Shown here: one piece after another, positions 10,427 to 17,940 of the stretch
Layout: each line of letters begins with the position of its first letter
Numbering within the stretch: position 1 is the first letter of the stretch
Origin: LGRD01 sp031415135
GTDB taxonomy: Bacteria; Pseudomonadota; Gammaproteobacteria; Burkholderiales; Burkholderiaceae_C
Direction: 5' to 3'
Assembly (NCBI GenBank): GCA_031415135.1
Contig: JANORB010000075.1
Location: 1 to 17,940, forward strand
DNA: 17,940 bases
Notes under the pieces: generated by a model
Told to the model about the DNA's origin: nothing
What the model saw: only the letters and a program-made list of their open reading frames with translations
Databases searched by the model: none
Translations under genes and position numbers: made by a program

Positions 10427-10441
10427 CCGCGCCTCGTGTCC

Positions 10442-13400
10442 ATGTCTCCTCCCTCTTCTCATCCCTCTCAACGCCCTGCCCCGCGGCGGCCCGCGAATGC
10501 CGTGCCGCCGATCACGTTCCCCGAGTCGCTCCCCGTCTCGCTGCGTCGCGACGAGATCGCGCGCGCCATCGCGCAGCACCAGGTCGTCATCGTCTGCGGC
10601 GAAACAGGCTCCGGCAAGACCACCCAGTTGCCCAAGATCGCGCTCGGCCTGGGGCGCGGGGTCGGTGCCGGCGGCCAGGGGCTGATCGGGCACACCCAGC
10701 CGCGCCGCATCGCCGCCTCCAGCGTGGCCAAGCGAATCGCGCAGGAACTGAATTCGCCGCTCGGTGAAGTGATCGGCTACAAGGTGCGTTTTCAGGATCG
10801 GCTGCAGGCCGGCGCCACCGTCAAGCTGATGACCGACGGCATCCTGCTCGCCGAAACCCAGAGCGACCCGCTGCTGCGCGCCTACGACACGCTGATCATC
10901 GACGAGGCGCACGAGCGCAGCCTGAACATCGACTTCCTGCTCGGGCACCTGCGCCAGATTCTGCCGCGCCGCCCGGATCTGAAGGTGATCGTCACGTCGG
11001 CAACGATTGACGCCGACCGCTTTGCCCAGCACTTCGCTTCGAAGCAAGGGCCGGCCCCGGTGATCCAGGTCTCGGGCCGCTTGTTCCCGGTTGAACAACG
11101 CTGGCGGCCGTTCGAGGAAAGCCGCGAGTACGACCTCAACAACGCCATCGGCGACGCGGTCGATGAACTGTGGCGCGAGGGTGCGGGCGACGTGCTGGTG
11201 TTCCTGCCGGGCGAGCGCGAGATCCGCGAGGCCGCCGAGCACCTGCGCAAGCACCATCCGCCCGGCGTGGAAGTCGTGCCGCTGTTCGCCCGCCTGAGCC
11301 AGCAAGAGCAGGACAGCGTGTTCGAGCCGCACAGCGCGCGCCGCATCGTGCTGGCAACCAACGTGGCCGAGACCTCGCTCACGGTGCCGGGCATCCAGTA
11401 CGTGATCGACGCCGGCACCGCGCGCGTCAAGCGCTACAGCTACCGGAACAAGGTGGAGCAGTTGCTGATCGAGCCGATCAGCCAGGCCGCGGCCAACCAG
11501 CGGGCCGGCCGCTGCGGCCGGGTCAGCAACGGCATCTGCATTCGGCTGTACGACGAAAAGGACTTCGCCGCGCGGCCCCGCTTCACCGACCCGGAGATCA
11601 TGCGGTCCTCGCTGGCCGGCGTGATCCTGCGCATGAAGTCGCTCGGCCTGGGCACCGTCGAAGACTTCCCCTTCCTGGAGCCACCGCCGCGCCGCGCCAT
11701 CGCCGACGGCTACCAGTTGCTGGCCGAACTCGGCGCCGTGGACGAAGCCAATGCGCTGACGCCGATCGGCCGCGCGCTGTCGAAGCTGCCGCTCGATCCG
11801 CGCGTGGGGCGAATGATTCTCGAAGCCAAGGACCGCCAGGCGCTGACCGAAGTGCTGATCATCGCCAGCGCGTTCAGCGTGCAGGAGGTGCGCGACCGGC
11901 CGCTCGAACACCAGCAGGCGGCCGACAACGCGCACAAGAAGTTCGACGACGAAAAGTCGGAGTTCCTCGGTGACCTGAAACTGTGGAAGTGGCTCGAAGC
12001 AGCGCGCGGCGTGCATTCGGCCAGCGCGGCCTCCGGCACCGGCGGCGCCGACGCCCCCGGCCACAAACTCTCGCACCGCAAGCAGGAGCAATTGCTGCGC
12101 GAGCACTTCATCTCGCCGCGCCGGGTGCGCGAGTGGCGCGACATCCATTCGCAACTGCACACCGTGGTGGCCGAGCACGGCTGGCGCCTGAACACGCTGC
12201 CCGCGACCTACGAACAACTGCACCTGTCGATGCTGGCCGGCCTGCTGGGCAACATCGGTTGCAAGAGTGAGGAGGACGAATGGTATTTGGGGGCGCGCGG
12301 CATCCGGTTCTACCGCCACCCCGGCGCCAACCTGTCGAAGAAGCCGGGGCGCTGGATCGTTGCCGCCGAACTGGTCGAGACCACGCGCCTGTTCGGCCGC
12401 GGCATCGCGGCGATCGAGCCGCAGTGGTTGCCGGCCATCGCGTCGCATGTCATCAAGACGCAATTGCTGGAGCCGCATTGGGAGAAGAAGGCCGCCGAGG
12501 TGGTGGCGCTGGAGCGGGCCACGCTGTATGGCATCGTGATCTACAGCAACCGGCGCGTGAATTTCGGCAACCTGGACCCGGCCGCCGCGCGCGCCATCTT
12601 CATCCGTGAAGCGCTGGTGGCGGGGGAGTGGGACACCACGCTGCCGTTCCTCAACGCCAACCGCAAGCTGATCGCCCAGGTCGAAGAGCTGGAACACAAA
12701 TCGAGGCGCCAGGACGTGCTGGTGGACGATGAGTTGATCCACGCTTTCTACGACCAGCAATTGCCCGCCGACGTGTTCAGCGGCCACACGCTGGAGCGCT
12801 GGTATCTTGATGAGGTCAAGCGCCAGCCGCGCCTGTTGCTGCTGACCCGCGACGAGCTGATGCGCCATGAGGCCGCGGGCATCACCACCGCGGCGTTCCC
12901 GAAGACCATTCGGCTGGGCGGCGTGGACTGCGCGGCCAGCTACCTGCACGACCCCGGCGACGCCAAGGACGGCGTGACCGTCACCGTGCCCATCTACTCA
13001 CTCAACCAGGTGAACGACGAGCGCTGTGACTGGCTGGTGCCCGGCATGTTGAAAGACAAGGTGCTGGCGCTGGTGAAGAGCCTGCACCAGAAGCCCCGGG
13101 CCCGGCTGGTGCCGTTGCCCGACTATGTCGACAGCTTCGTTGGCGCCACCGGGTTCGCCCAGGGCGCACTGCTCGATGCGCTGCTCAAGAGCGTGCGTGA
13201 CAAGACCCAGGTCGACGTCAAACGGGCCGACTTCAAGCTGGAACAGGTGCCGGCCCACCTGCTGATGAATTTTCGGGTGGTCGACGAGCATGGCCGGCAG
13301 TTGGGCACAGGCCGCAACCTGGCGGCGCTGAAAGCCGAACTGGGCGGGCAGGCGCGCTCGGCGTTCCAGGCCTTGGCGGTGCTCAAGGCCTCGCCAGCGC

Positions 13401-14326
13401 CGCAGCCGTCGGCGCCCAAGCCGGCCGGCACGAACGATGGGCCCGTCGATGCGCCTGCCAAAGCCCGCATCGAGGCGCCGCAAAAACACACCGAATGGAG
13501 CTTCGGCGACCTCCCCGAGCTGATGGAGATTCGCCGCGGAGCGCAATCGCTGATCGGCTTTCCGGCGCTGATCGACAAGCTCACGCATGTCGAGATCGAG
13601 GTGTTCGACGAGCCCGATGCGGCCGCGGCCCATCACCGCGCCGGCTTGCGCCGCCTGGTGGCGCTGCAGATCCGCGACTCGCTCAAGTACCTGGAAAAGA
13701 ACATCCCCGACCTGCAAAGGATGTCGGTTGCCTACATGCCGCTGGGGTCGGCCGACGAACTGCGCGAGCAGGTCATCGAGCTGGCGCTGGAGCGGGCCTT
13801 CTTGTCCGACCCGCTGCCCACCGACGCGGCCGGGTTTTCGCGCCGCCTCACCGAGGGGCGAGGACGCCTGACCCTGATTGCCGGCGAGATCGCGCGCAGC
13901 GCGGGCGCGGTGCTCGTCGACCACACGGCGGCGCTTCGCAAGCTCAAAGACGCGCGGCCGCCGAAGGACGTGGCCGACGACATTGCCGCGCAACTCCAGC
14001 GCCTGGTGCCCAAGCGCTTTGTCGTCGACACGCCGTGGCCCCAGTTGGCGCACTTGCCGCGCTACCTCCGGGCCATCGTGATGCGGCTGGACAAACAACG
14101 CGCCGACCCGGCGCGTGATGCCGACCGACTGGCAGAGCTGCGTCCGCTGGAGCAAAAATTCCTGCGCCTGCTGGCCGAGCGCCGGAGCGCGCCCGACGCG
14201 CGGCTGCAAGAATTCCGCTGGCTGATCGAGGAGTTGCGTGTGAGCCTGTTCGCACAGGAGTTGCGGACCCCCCAACCGGTCAGCGTCAAGCGGCTGGAGA
14301 AGGTCTGGGCGCAGCGGCTGGGGTAG
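10442..14326 (+). CDS. hrpA: ATP-dependent RNA helicase HrpA (DEAH box)
   Basis: A large DEAH-box 3'-5' RNA helicase of the HrpA type, which acts on structured RNA and stalled ribosomes in E. coli. The 1294-residue length matches the family (about 1300). Motifs visible are Walker A GETGSGKT (53-60), DEAH (154-157), SAT (186-188), and motif VI QRAGRCGR (353-360). Winged-helix/ratchet and OB regions follow, and then a long C-terminal DUF3418 region. A Pro/Ala-rich linker lies near residues 1000-1030. I chose ATG 10442 because of the -10 element just upstream. An in-frame GTG (10436) and an ATG (10385, adding 19 residues) are alternatives, and no candidate has a strong ribosome-binding site. Divergent from argA, with less than 70 bp between the starts. 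Confidence 0.97.
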   Translation: MSPPSSHPSQRPAPRRPANAVPPITFPESLPVSLRRDEIARAIAQHQVVIVCGETGSGKTTQLPKIALGLGRGVGAGGQGLIGHTQPRRIAASSVAKRIAQELNSPLGEVIGYKVRFQDRLQAGATVKLMTDGILLAETQSDPLLRAYDTLIIDEAHERSLNIDFLLGHLRQILPRRPDLKVIVTSATIDADRFAQHFASKQGPAPVIQVSGRLFPVEQRWRPFEESREYDLNNAIGDAVDELWREGAGDVLVFLPGEREIREAAEHLRKHHPPGVEVVPLFARLSQQEQDSVFEPHSARRIVLATNVAETSLTVPGIQYVIDAGTARVKRYSYRNKVEQLLIEPISQAAANQRAGRCGRVSNGICIRLYDEKDFAARPRFTDPEIMRSSLAGVILRMKSLGLGTVEDFPFLEPPPRRAIADGYQLLAELGAVDEANALTPIGRALSKLPLDPRVGRMILEAKDRQALTEVLIIASAFSVQEVRDRPLEHQQAADNAHKKFDDEKSEFLGDLKLWKWLEAARGVHSASAASGTGGADAPGHKLSHRKQEQLLREHFISPRRVREWRDIHSQLHTVVAEHGWRLNTLPATYEQLHLSMLAGLLGNIGCKSEEDEWYLGARGIRFYRHPGANLSKKPGRWIVAAELVETTRLFGRGIAAIEPQWLPAIASHVIKTQLLEPHWEKKAAEVVALERATLYGIVIYSNRRVNFGNLDPAAARAIFIREALVAGEWDTTLPFLNANRKLIAQVEELEHKSRRQDVLVDDELIHAFYDQQLPADVFSGHTLERWYLDEVKRQPRLLLLTRDELMRHEAAGITTAAFPKTIRLGGVDCAASYLHDPGDAKDGVTVTVPIYSLNQVNDERCDWLVPGMLKDKVLALVKSLHQKPRARLVPLPDYVDSFVGATGFAQGALLDALLKSVRDKTQVDVKRADFKLEQVPAHLLMNFRVVDEHGRQLGTGRNLAALKAELGGQARSAFQALAVLKASPAPQPSAPKPAGTNDGPVDAPAKARIEAPQKHTEWSFGDLPELMEIRRGAQSLIGFPALIDKLTHVEIEVFDEPDAAAAHHRAGLRRLVALQIRDSLKYLEKNIPDLQRMSVAYMPLGSADELREQVIELALERAFLSDPLPTDAAGFSRRLTEGRGRLTLIAGEIARSAGAVLVDHTAALRKLKDARPPKDVADDIAAQLQRLVPKRFVVDTPWPQLAHLPRYLRAIVMRLDKQRADPARDADRLAELRPLEQKFLRLLAERRSAPDARLQEFRWLIEELRVSLFAQELRTPQPVSVKRLEKVWAQRLG

Positions 14327-14384
14327 CACCGGCCTCGAGGAGGCTGTCGGCGATCGGCTACATTGCGGGCGCCGCCTGGTCCGG

Positions 14385-14408
14385 CAAGACGACAAGACGG
14401 CAAGTCGT
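14385..14408 (+). repeat. Three tandem 8-bp repeats upstream of the small membrane protein gene
   Basis: CAAGACGA, CAAGACGG and CAAGTCGT follow each other without gaps. They end 32 nt before the start codon of the downstream gene, within the 113-bp gap after hrpA. They could be an operator, a slippage product or chance. No convincing promoter was identified in the same gap. Confidence 0.5.
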
Positions 14409-14439
14409 TGGAATTCCTGGTTTGCACAAGGAGAAACAC

Positions 14440-14694
14440 ATGAGCTACGTCTGGATGGCGGTGGTGGGTTTGATCGTCGGTCTGATTGCCCGCGCGATCC
14501 TGCCCGGCACCCAGCAGTTGGGGCTGATCCTCACGGCAGTGCTGGGCATTGCGGGTTCGTTCCTGGCGGGATTCGCCGGCCAGGCCCTGGGCTGGTACCA
14601 GGCCGGGCAAAACGCGGGCTTCATCGGCTCGGTGTTGGGCGCCATCTTGCTGCTGTTCATCGTCGGCAAGGTCAAGGGATCGTCCGGCGCCTGA
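14440..14694 (+). CDS. GlsB/YeaQ/YmgE family small membrane protein
   Basis: An 84-residue, very hydrophobic inner-membrane protein with three predicted transmembrane helices (about 4-21, 27-50, 59-77). It has the family pattern GLIVGLIARAILPG followed by a Gly-rich second helix and GSVLGAILLLFIVG. The family is often named transglycosylase-associated or GlsB and is frequently stress-induced, but its biochemical function is unclear. The ATG at 14440 is preceded by AAGGAG at good spacing, so it is preferred over the in-frame ATG at 14422. An unidentified small protein gene follows after 27 bp. Confidence 0.88.
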   Translation: MSYVWMAVVGLIVGLIARAILPGTQQLGLILTAVLGIAGSFLAGFAGQALGWYQAGQNAGFIGSVLGAILLLFIVGKVKGSSGA

Positions 14695-14721
14695 GGCCGA
14701 TTCGAAGCGATCGAGCGGATC

Positions 14722-15234
14722 ATGGCCAACGCGGTGGAATGGATCGTGGTGCCGGGCACGCCGGCGCAAATCGAGGCCGCCGCGCGCGACTGCCGGCGCA
14801 TGGTCAAGCGCCGCTCCCTCGTGGCCGCGGGCGTTGCCGTGATTCCGATTCCGGGGGTCGACTGGCTCACCGATGTCGGCGTGCTGCTCAAGCTCATTCC
14901 CGACATCAACCGCGCGTTCGGCCTGACGCCTGAGCAGGTCGAGCGCCTGGCCCCCGACCGGCGGGTGGTGGCCTACAAGGCCTTGTCGGCCGGCGGCGGC
15001 TTGCTGGTGGGCAAGCTGATCACCCGCGACGTGATCCTGCAGGCGCTCAAGATCGTCGGCGTCCGGCTCACCACCCAGCAAGTGGCGAAGTACGTGCCCG
15101 TTGCCGGCCAAGCGCTGTCGGCGCTGCTGACCTATTCGGCGCTGCGCTTCGTTTGCGAGCAGCACATTCGCCAGTGCGTGGCCGTGGCGCAGCAGTTGAT
15201 CCTGCCGGCGCCGGCGGCAGCCGACCTGCGCTGA
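14722..15234 (+). CDS. Conserved protein of unknown function, possible DUF697/EcsC-like membrane-associated
   Basis: A 170-residue protein I cannot name firmly. It has amphipathic or hydrophobic stretches at about 33-45, 50-60, 86-100, 105-117 and 120-142. The segment AVIPIPGVDWLTDVGVLLKLIPDINRAFGLT resembles the hydrophobic P-x-P-x-x-D segments of DUF697 (YcjF-type) or EcsC-like proteins. There is no signal peptide, no metal-binding cysteine cluster and no nucleotide-binding motif. It starts 27 bp after the GlsB-like gene in the same direction and probably shares its transcript. The ribosome-binding site (AGCGGA) is weak. The domain resemblance is from memory of motif style, not a search. 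Confidence 0.75.
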   Translation: MANAVEWIVVPGTPAQIEAAARDCRRMVKRRSLVAAGVAVIPIPGVDWLTDVGVLLKLIPDINRAFGLTPEQVERLAPDRRVVAYKALSAGGGLLVGKLITRDVILQALKIVGVRLTTQQVAKYVPVAGQALSALLTYSALRFVCEQHIRQCVAVAQQLILPAPAAADLR

Positions 15235-15235
15235 G

Positions 15236-15241
15236 TACAAT
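15236..15241 (+). promoter_or_regulatory. Candidate -10 element for tRNA genes
   Basis: TACAAT (5 of 6 to consensus) begins two bases after the stop codon of the preceding gene and ends 10 nt before tRNA-Pro. The -35 region is GC-rich and has no clear match. It would give a very short 5' leader before the tRNA. Confidence 0.4.
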
Positions 15242-15251
15242 CCGCCCTGTT

Positions 15252-15328
15252 CGGGGTGTAGCGCAGCCTGGTAGCGCAACTGGTTTGGGACCAGTAGGTC
15301 GCGAGTTCGAATCCCGCCACCCCGACCA
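15252..15328 (+). tRNA. tRNA-Pro (anticodon TGG)
   Basis: A 77-nt cloverleaf with encoded CCA (15326-15328). The acceptor stem CGGGGTG pairs fully with CACCCCG. The anticodon stem ACTGG/CCAGT encloses the loop TTTGGGA, giving anticodon TGG at 15286-15288. The T-loop contains TTCGAAT. The CGG start of the acceptor is usual for bacterial tRNA-Pro. Confidence 0.97.
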
Positions 15329-15379
15329 TTCCCCAAAGCCCTGCCGCCCGCGCCACTCAAGGTGCGTCGCCTGGCCCCA

Positions 15380-15456
15380 CTGCCCGTAGCTCAACTGGAT
15401 AGAGCAGTTGCCTTCTAAGCAACAGGTCGGGGGTTCGAGTCCCTCCGGGCAGGCCA
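15380..15456 (+). tRNA. tRNA-Arg (anticodon TCT)
   Basis: A 77-nt cloverleaf with encoded CCA (15454-15456). The acceptor stem CTGCCCG pairs fully with CGGGCAG, with discriminator G. The anticodon stem GTTGC/GCAAC encloses the loop CTTCTAA, giving anticodon TCT at 15414-15416. This tRNA reads the AGA/AGG codons, which are rare in GC-rich genomes. It lies 51 nt after tRNA-Pro and may be co-transcribed with it. Confidence 0.97.
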
Positions 15457-15509
15457 CCAGACGGTTTCAGAACCTCCCTGAACAGGCGCGGCCCGCACAC
15501 GCCCAGGAT

Positions 15510-16415
15510 TCACCCGGCTTTCTGCCCGATCTCGAAGTTCGCCAGCCGCTCCAGCGCCTTCACCATCGCCGAATGATCCCAGCCCTTGCCGCCGTGCGCG
15601 GCGCAGGAGTTGAACAGTTCTTGCGCGGTGGCGGTGTTGGGCAGCGACACGCCGAGCGCGCGCGCGCTGCTGAGCGCCAGGTTCAGGTCCTTCTGGTGCA
15701 GCTCGATGCGAAAGCCCGGATCGAACGTGCGCTTGACCATGCGCTCGCCGTGCACCTCGAGAATCTTCGACGATGCAAAGCCGCCCATCAGCGCCTGGCG
15801 CACCCGCGCCGGGTCGGCGCCGGCCTTGGCGGCGAACAGCAGCGCCTCGGCCACGGCTTCGATGTTGAGGGCCACGATGATCTGGTTGGCCACCTTGGCG
15901 GTCTGGCCGTCGCCGTTGCCACCGACCAGCGTGATGTTCTTGCCCAACAGTTCGAACAGCGGCTTGACCTTGTTGAACACCGCCTCGTCACCGCCGACCA
16001 TGATCGACAGCGTGGCGTTCTTGGCGCCCACCTCGCCGCCGGACACCGGCGCGTCGAGGTAGTCGCAGCCGAGCGCGTTGATCTTCTTGGCGAAGACCTT
16101 GGTCTCGATCGGCGAGATGCTGCTCATGTCGACCACGGTCTTGCCGGCGGCGATGCCCGCGGCCACGCCGTTTTCGCTGAACAGCACATCGGCCACGTGC
16201 GGGGTGTCGGGCACCATGATGAAAACGATGTCGGCCCTCTGTGCCACCTCGCGGCCGCTGGCGCAGGCGGTGGCGCCGGCCTTGACGACGTCGGCCGGCA
16301 CCGAGGGCACCGAGTGCACGAACAGCGAGTGCCCTGCCTTGAGCAGGTGGCCCGCCATCGGCGTGCCCATGATGCCCAGGCCGATGAAGCCGAGTTTGAG
16401 AGGTTGGGTGCTCAT
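15510..16415 (-). CDS. glxR: 2-hydroxy-3-oxopropionate (tartronate semialdehyde) reductase
   Basis: Reduces tartronate semialdehyde to D-glycerate with NAD(P)H in glyoxylate assimilation. The 301-residue protein is a beta-hydroxyacid dehydrogenase. It has the Rossmann motif GFIGLGIMG at 9-17, the substrate-binding segment DAPVSGGEVGAKNATLSIMVGG at 121-142, the catalytic lysine K174 (TAKVANQ), and K242 in QKDLNLAL. The length fits the family. The ATG has AGGAA at good spacing. It lies 28 bp after hyi, third in a gcl-hyi-glxR block, which favours this assignment over 3-hydroxyisobutyrate dehydrogenase paralogues. It is convergent with tRNA-Arg, 53 bp apart, and no clear intrinsic terminator is visible there. 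Confidence 0.96.
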   Translation of the reverse strand: MSTQPLKLGFIGLGIMGTPMAGHLLKAGHSLFVHSVPSVPADVVKAGATACASGREVAQRADIVFIMVPDTPHVADVLFSENGVAAGIAAGKTVVDMSSISPIETKVFAKKINALGCDYLDAPVSGGEVGAKNATLSIMVGGDEAVFNKVKPLFELLGKNITLVGGNGDGQTAKVANQIIVALNIEAVAEALLFAAKAGADPARVRQALMGGFASSKILEVHGERMVKRTFDPGFRIELHQKDLNLALSSARALGVSLPNTATAQELFNSCAAHGGKGWDHSAMVKALERLANFEIGQKAG

Positions 16416-16443
16416 GCTGTGTTCCTAAGGGTTGGAGGTGGGG

Positions 16444-17223
16444 TCACGTGGCCAGGTGTTCGCGCCAGCCCAGGCCTGCCTCGGTGGTGGTGGCGGGCTT
16501 GTACTCGCAGCCGATCCAGCCGGCGTAGCCGATGCGGTCGATGTGCGCAAACAGAAACGGGTAGTTGATCTCGCCGCTGCCCGGCTCGTTGCGCCCCGGA
16601 TTGTCGGCCAGCTGGATGTGGCCGATGCGGGCCAGGTGCTTTTGCAGCGTCGCGGCGAGTTCGCCTTCCATGCGCTGCGCGTGATAGATGTCGTACTGAA
16701 CGAAGGCGTTGTCGGCGCCGACCTCGTCGAGGATGGCCAGCGCCTGCGTGGTGCGGTTCAGGTAGAAGCCGGGAATGTCGAAGCTGTTGATCGGTTCGAT
16801 CAACAGCCGCAAACCGGCGCGCTTGAACGCCCCCGCGGCGTGACCGAGGTTGCTGACGAAGGTGTCGCGCAGCACGCCATCGGACACGCCCGCAGGCGCC
16901 TTGCCGGCCAGGCAGTTGAGTTGCCCCACCCCCAGCGCCTGCGCGTACTCGACTGCGCGCACAACGCCCTCGCGGAATTCGCCCGTGCGATCCGGGTGGC
17001 AGGCGATGCCGCGTTCGCCGCCGTCCCAGTGGCCGGCCGGCAGGTTGTGCAAGACCAGCTGCAGGCCGTTGTCGTCCAGCCGCTGCTTGATGTCCGCTGC
17101 GCTGAAGGCGTACGGGAACAGGAACTCCACCGCCTTGAAGCCAGCCTGCGCGGCCCGCTCAAAGCGGTCGAGAAACGGAACTTCGTTGAACAGCATCGTG
17201 AGGTTGGCGGCAAAGCGGGGCAT
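16444..17223 (-). CDS. hyi: Hydroxypyruvate isomerase
   Basis: Interconverts hydroxypyruvate and tartronate semialdehyde. The 259-residue protein is a xylose-isomerase-like TIM barrel and matches the family from MPRFAANLTMLFNEVPFLDRF to the C-terminus. Probable metal and catalytic residues are E143 (IEPIN), D178 (QYDIYH), Q204 (IQLADNPGR) and E240 (GCEYKP). The length is typical (E. coli 258). The ATG is preceded by AAGGAG at ideal spacing. It sits 41 bp after gcl and 28 bp before glxR in one direction, consistent with an operon. Confidence 0.97.
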   Translation of the reverse strand: MPRFAANLTMLFNEVPFLDRFERAAQAGFKAVEFLFPYAFSAADIKQRLDDNGLQLVLHNLPAGHWDGGERGIACHPDRTGEFREGVVRAVEYAQALGVGQLNCLAGKAPAGVSDGVLRDTFVSNLGHAAGAFKRAGLRLLIEPINSFDIPGFYLNRTTQALAILDEVGADNAFVQYDIYHAQRMEGELAATLQKHLARIGHIQLADNPGRNEPGSGEINYPFLFAHIDRIGYAGWIGCEYKPATTTEAGLGWREHLAT

Positions 17224-17264
17224 GGCCTGTCTCCTTGGGTTGTCGGGGGCGAAACGCGCTTGGC

Positions 17265-17940
<676 letters not shown>

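Noticed and set aside
10373..12949. Upstream extension of the argA frame to 1304 codons, opposite hrpA
   Set aside because: The argA family starts at 10372. The preceding 859 codons lie antisense to the HrpA helicase core and show no domain. Long open antisense frames are expected at this GC content.
12998..14395. Minus-strand ORFs of 465 and 432 codons opposite the 3' part of hrpA and the genes after it
   Set aside because: Antisense shadows. Part of the second even crosses the tRNA genes in translation, and neither resembles a protein family.
15252..15456. tRNA genes as a possible integration site for a genomic island
   Set aside because: No integrase, no duplicated tRNA 3' end and no change in gene type nearby. 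The following gcl-hyi-glxR genes are ordinary chromosomal genes.

Overview
The window is high-GC DNA from a betaproteobacterium, most likely order Burkholderiales and perhaps Comamonadaceae. This placement is inferred from protein style: an RpoD with a long Lys/Ala-rich N-terminal extension, a Burkholderiales-type short H-NS protein ending in GRGLQPKWLKAAL, a single-domain-pair ArgA, a DUF3418-type HrpA, and a gcl-hyi-glxR block. Nearly all of the sequence is ordinary coding DNA. I see no insertion sequence, prophage, CRISPR array or integrase.

Layout. Positions 1-6884 (minus strand) carry a MASE1-PAS-PAS-GGDEF-EAL cyclic-di-GMP protein, then dnaG (primase), then rpoD (sigma-70, cut by the left edge). 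This is the dnaG-rpoD part of the macromolecular-synthesis operon, but the gene directly upstream of dnaG is the c-di-GMP gene rather than rpsU. A near-consensus sigma-70 promoter lies between dnaG and rpoD and gives rpoD a leader of about 310 nt. Positions 7030-8572 (minus) hold an H-NS-family gene with its own promoter and a strong intrinsic terminator, preceded by a periplasmic Fe(III)-binding protein gene with a Fur-box-like site in front of it. Positions 8692-10372 (minus) hold argA followed by yggX. From about 10420 the plus strand carries hrpA, a small GlsB/YeaQ-type membrane protein, a conserved protein of unknown function, and two tRNA genes (Pro-TGG, Arg-TCT). Positions 15510-17940 (minus) hold gcl (cut by the right edge), hyi and glxR.

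How the genes fit together. The gcl-hyi-glxR set is a pathway module: two glyoxylate are condensed to tartronate semialdehyde, hydroxypyruvate is interconverted with it, and it is reduced to glycerate. dnaG and rpoD supply replication priming and housekeeping transcription. The iron-binding protein and YggX both relate to iron handling, but they are separate transcription units with a promoter-sized gap between them. The other neighbours look like chromosomal adjacency rather than shared function.

No clearly novel system was found. The points most worth a second look are the c-di-GMP enzyme placed directly upstream of primase (with a degenerate inhibitory I-site), the rpoD promoter and leader, the altered minor-groove motif of the H-NS protein, and the Fur-like site before an orphan iron-binding protein.
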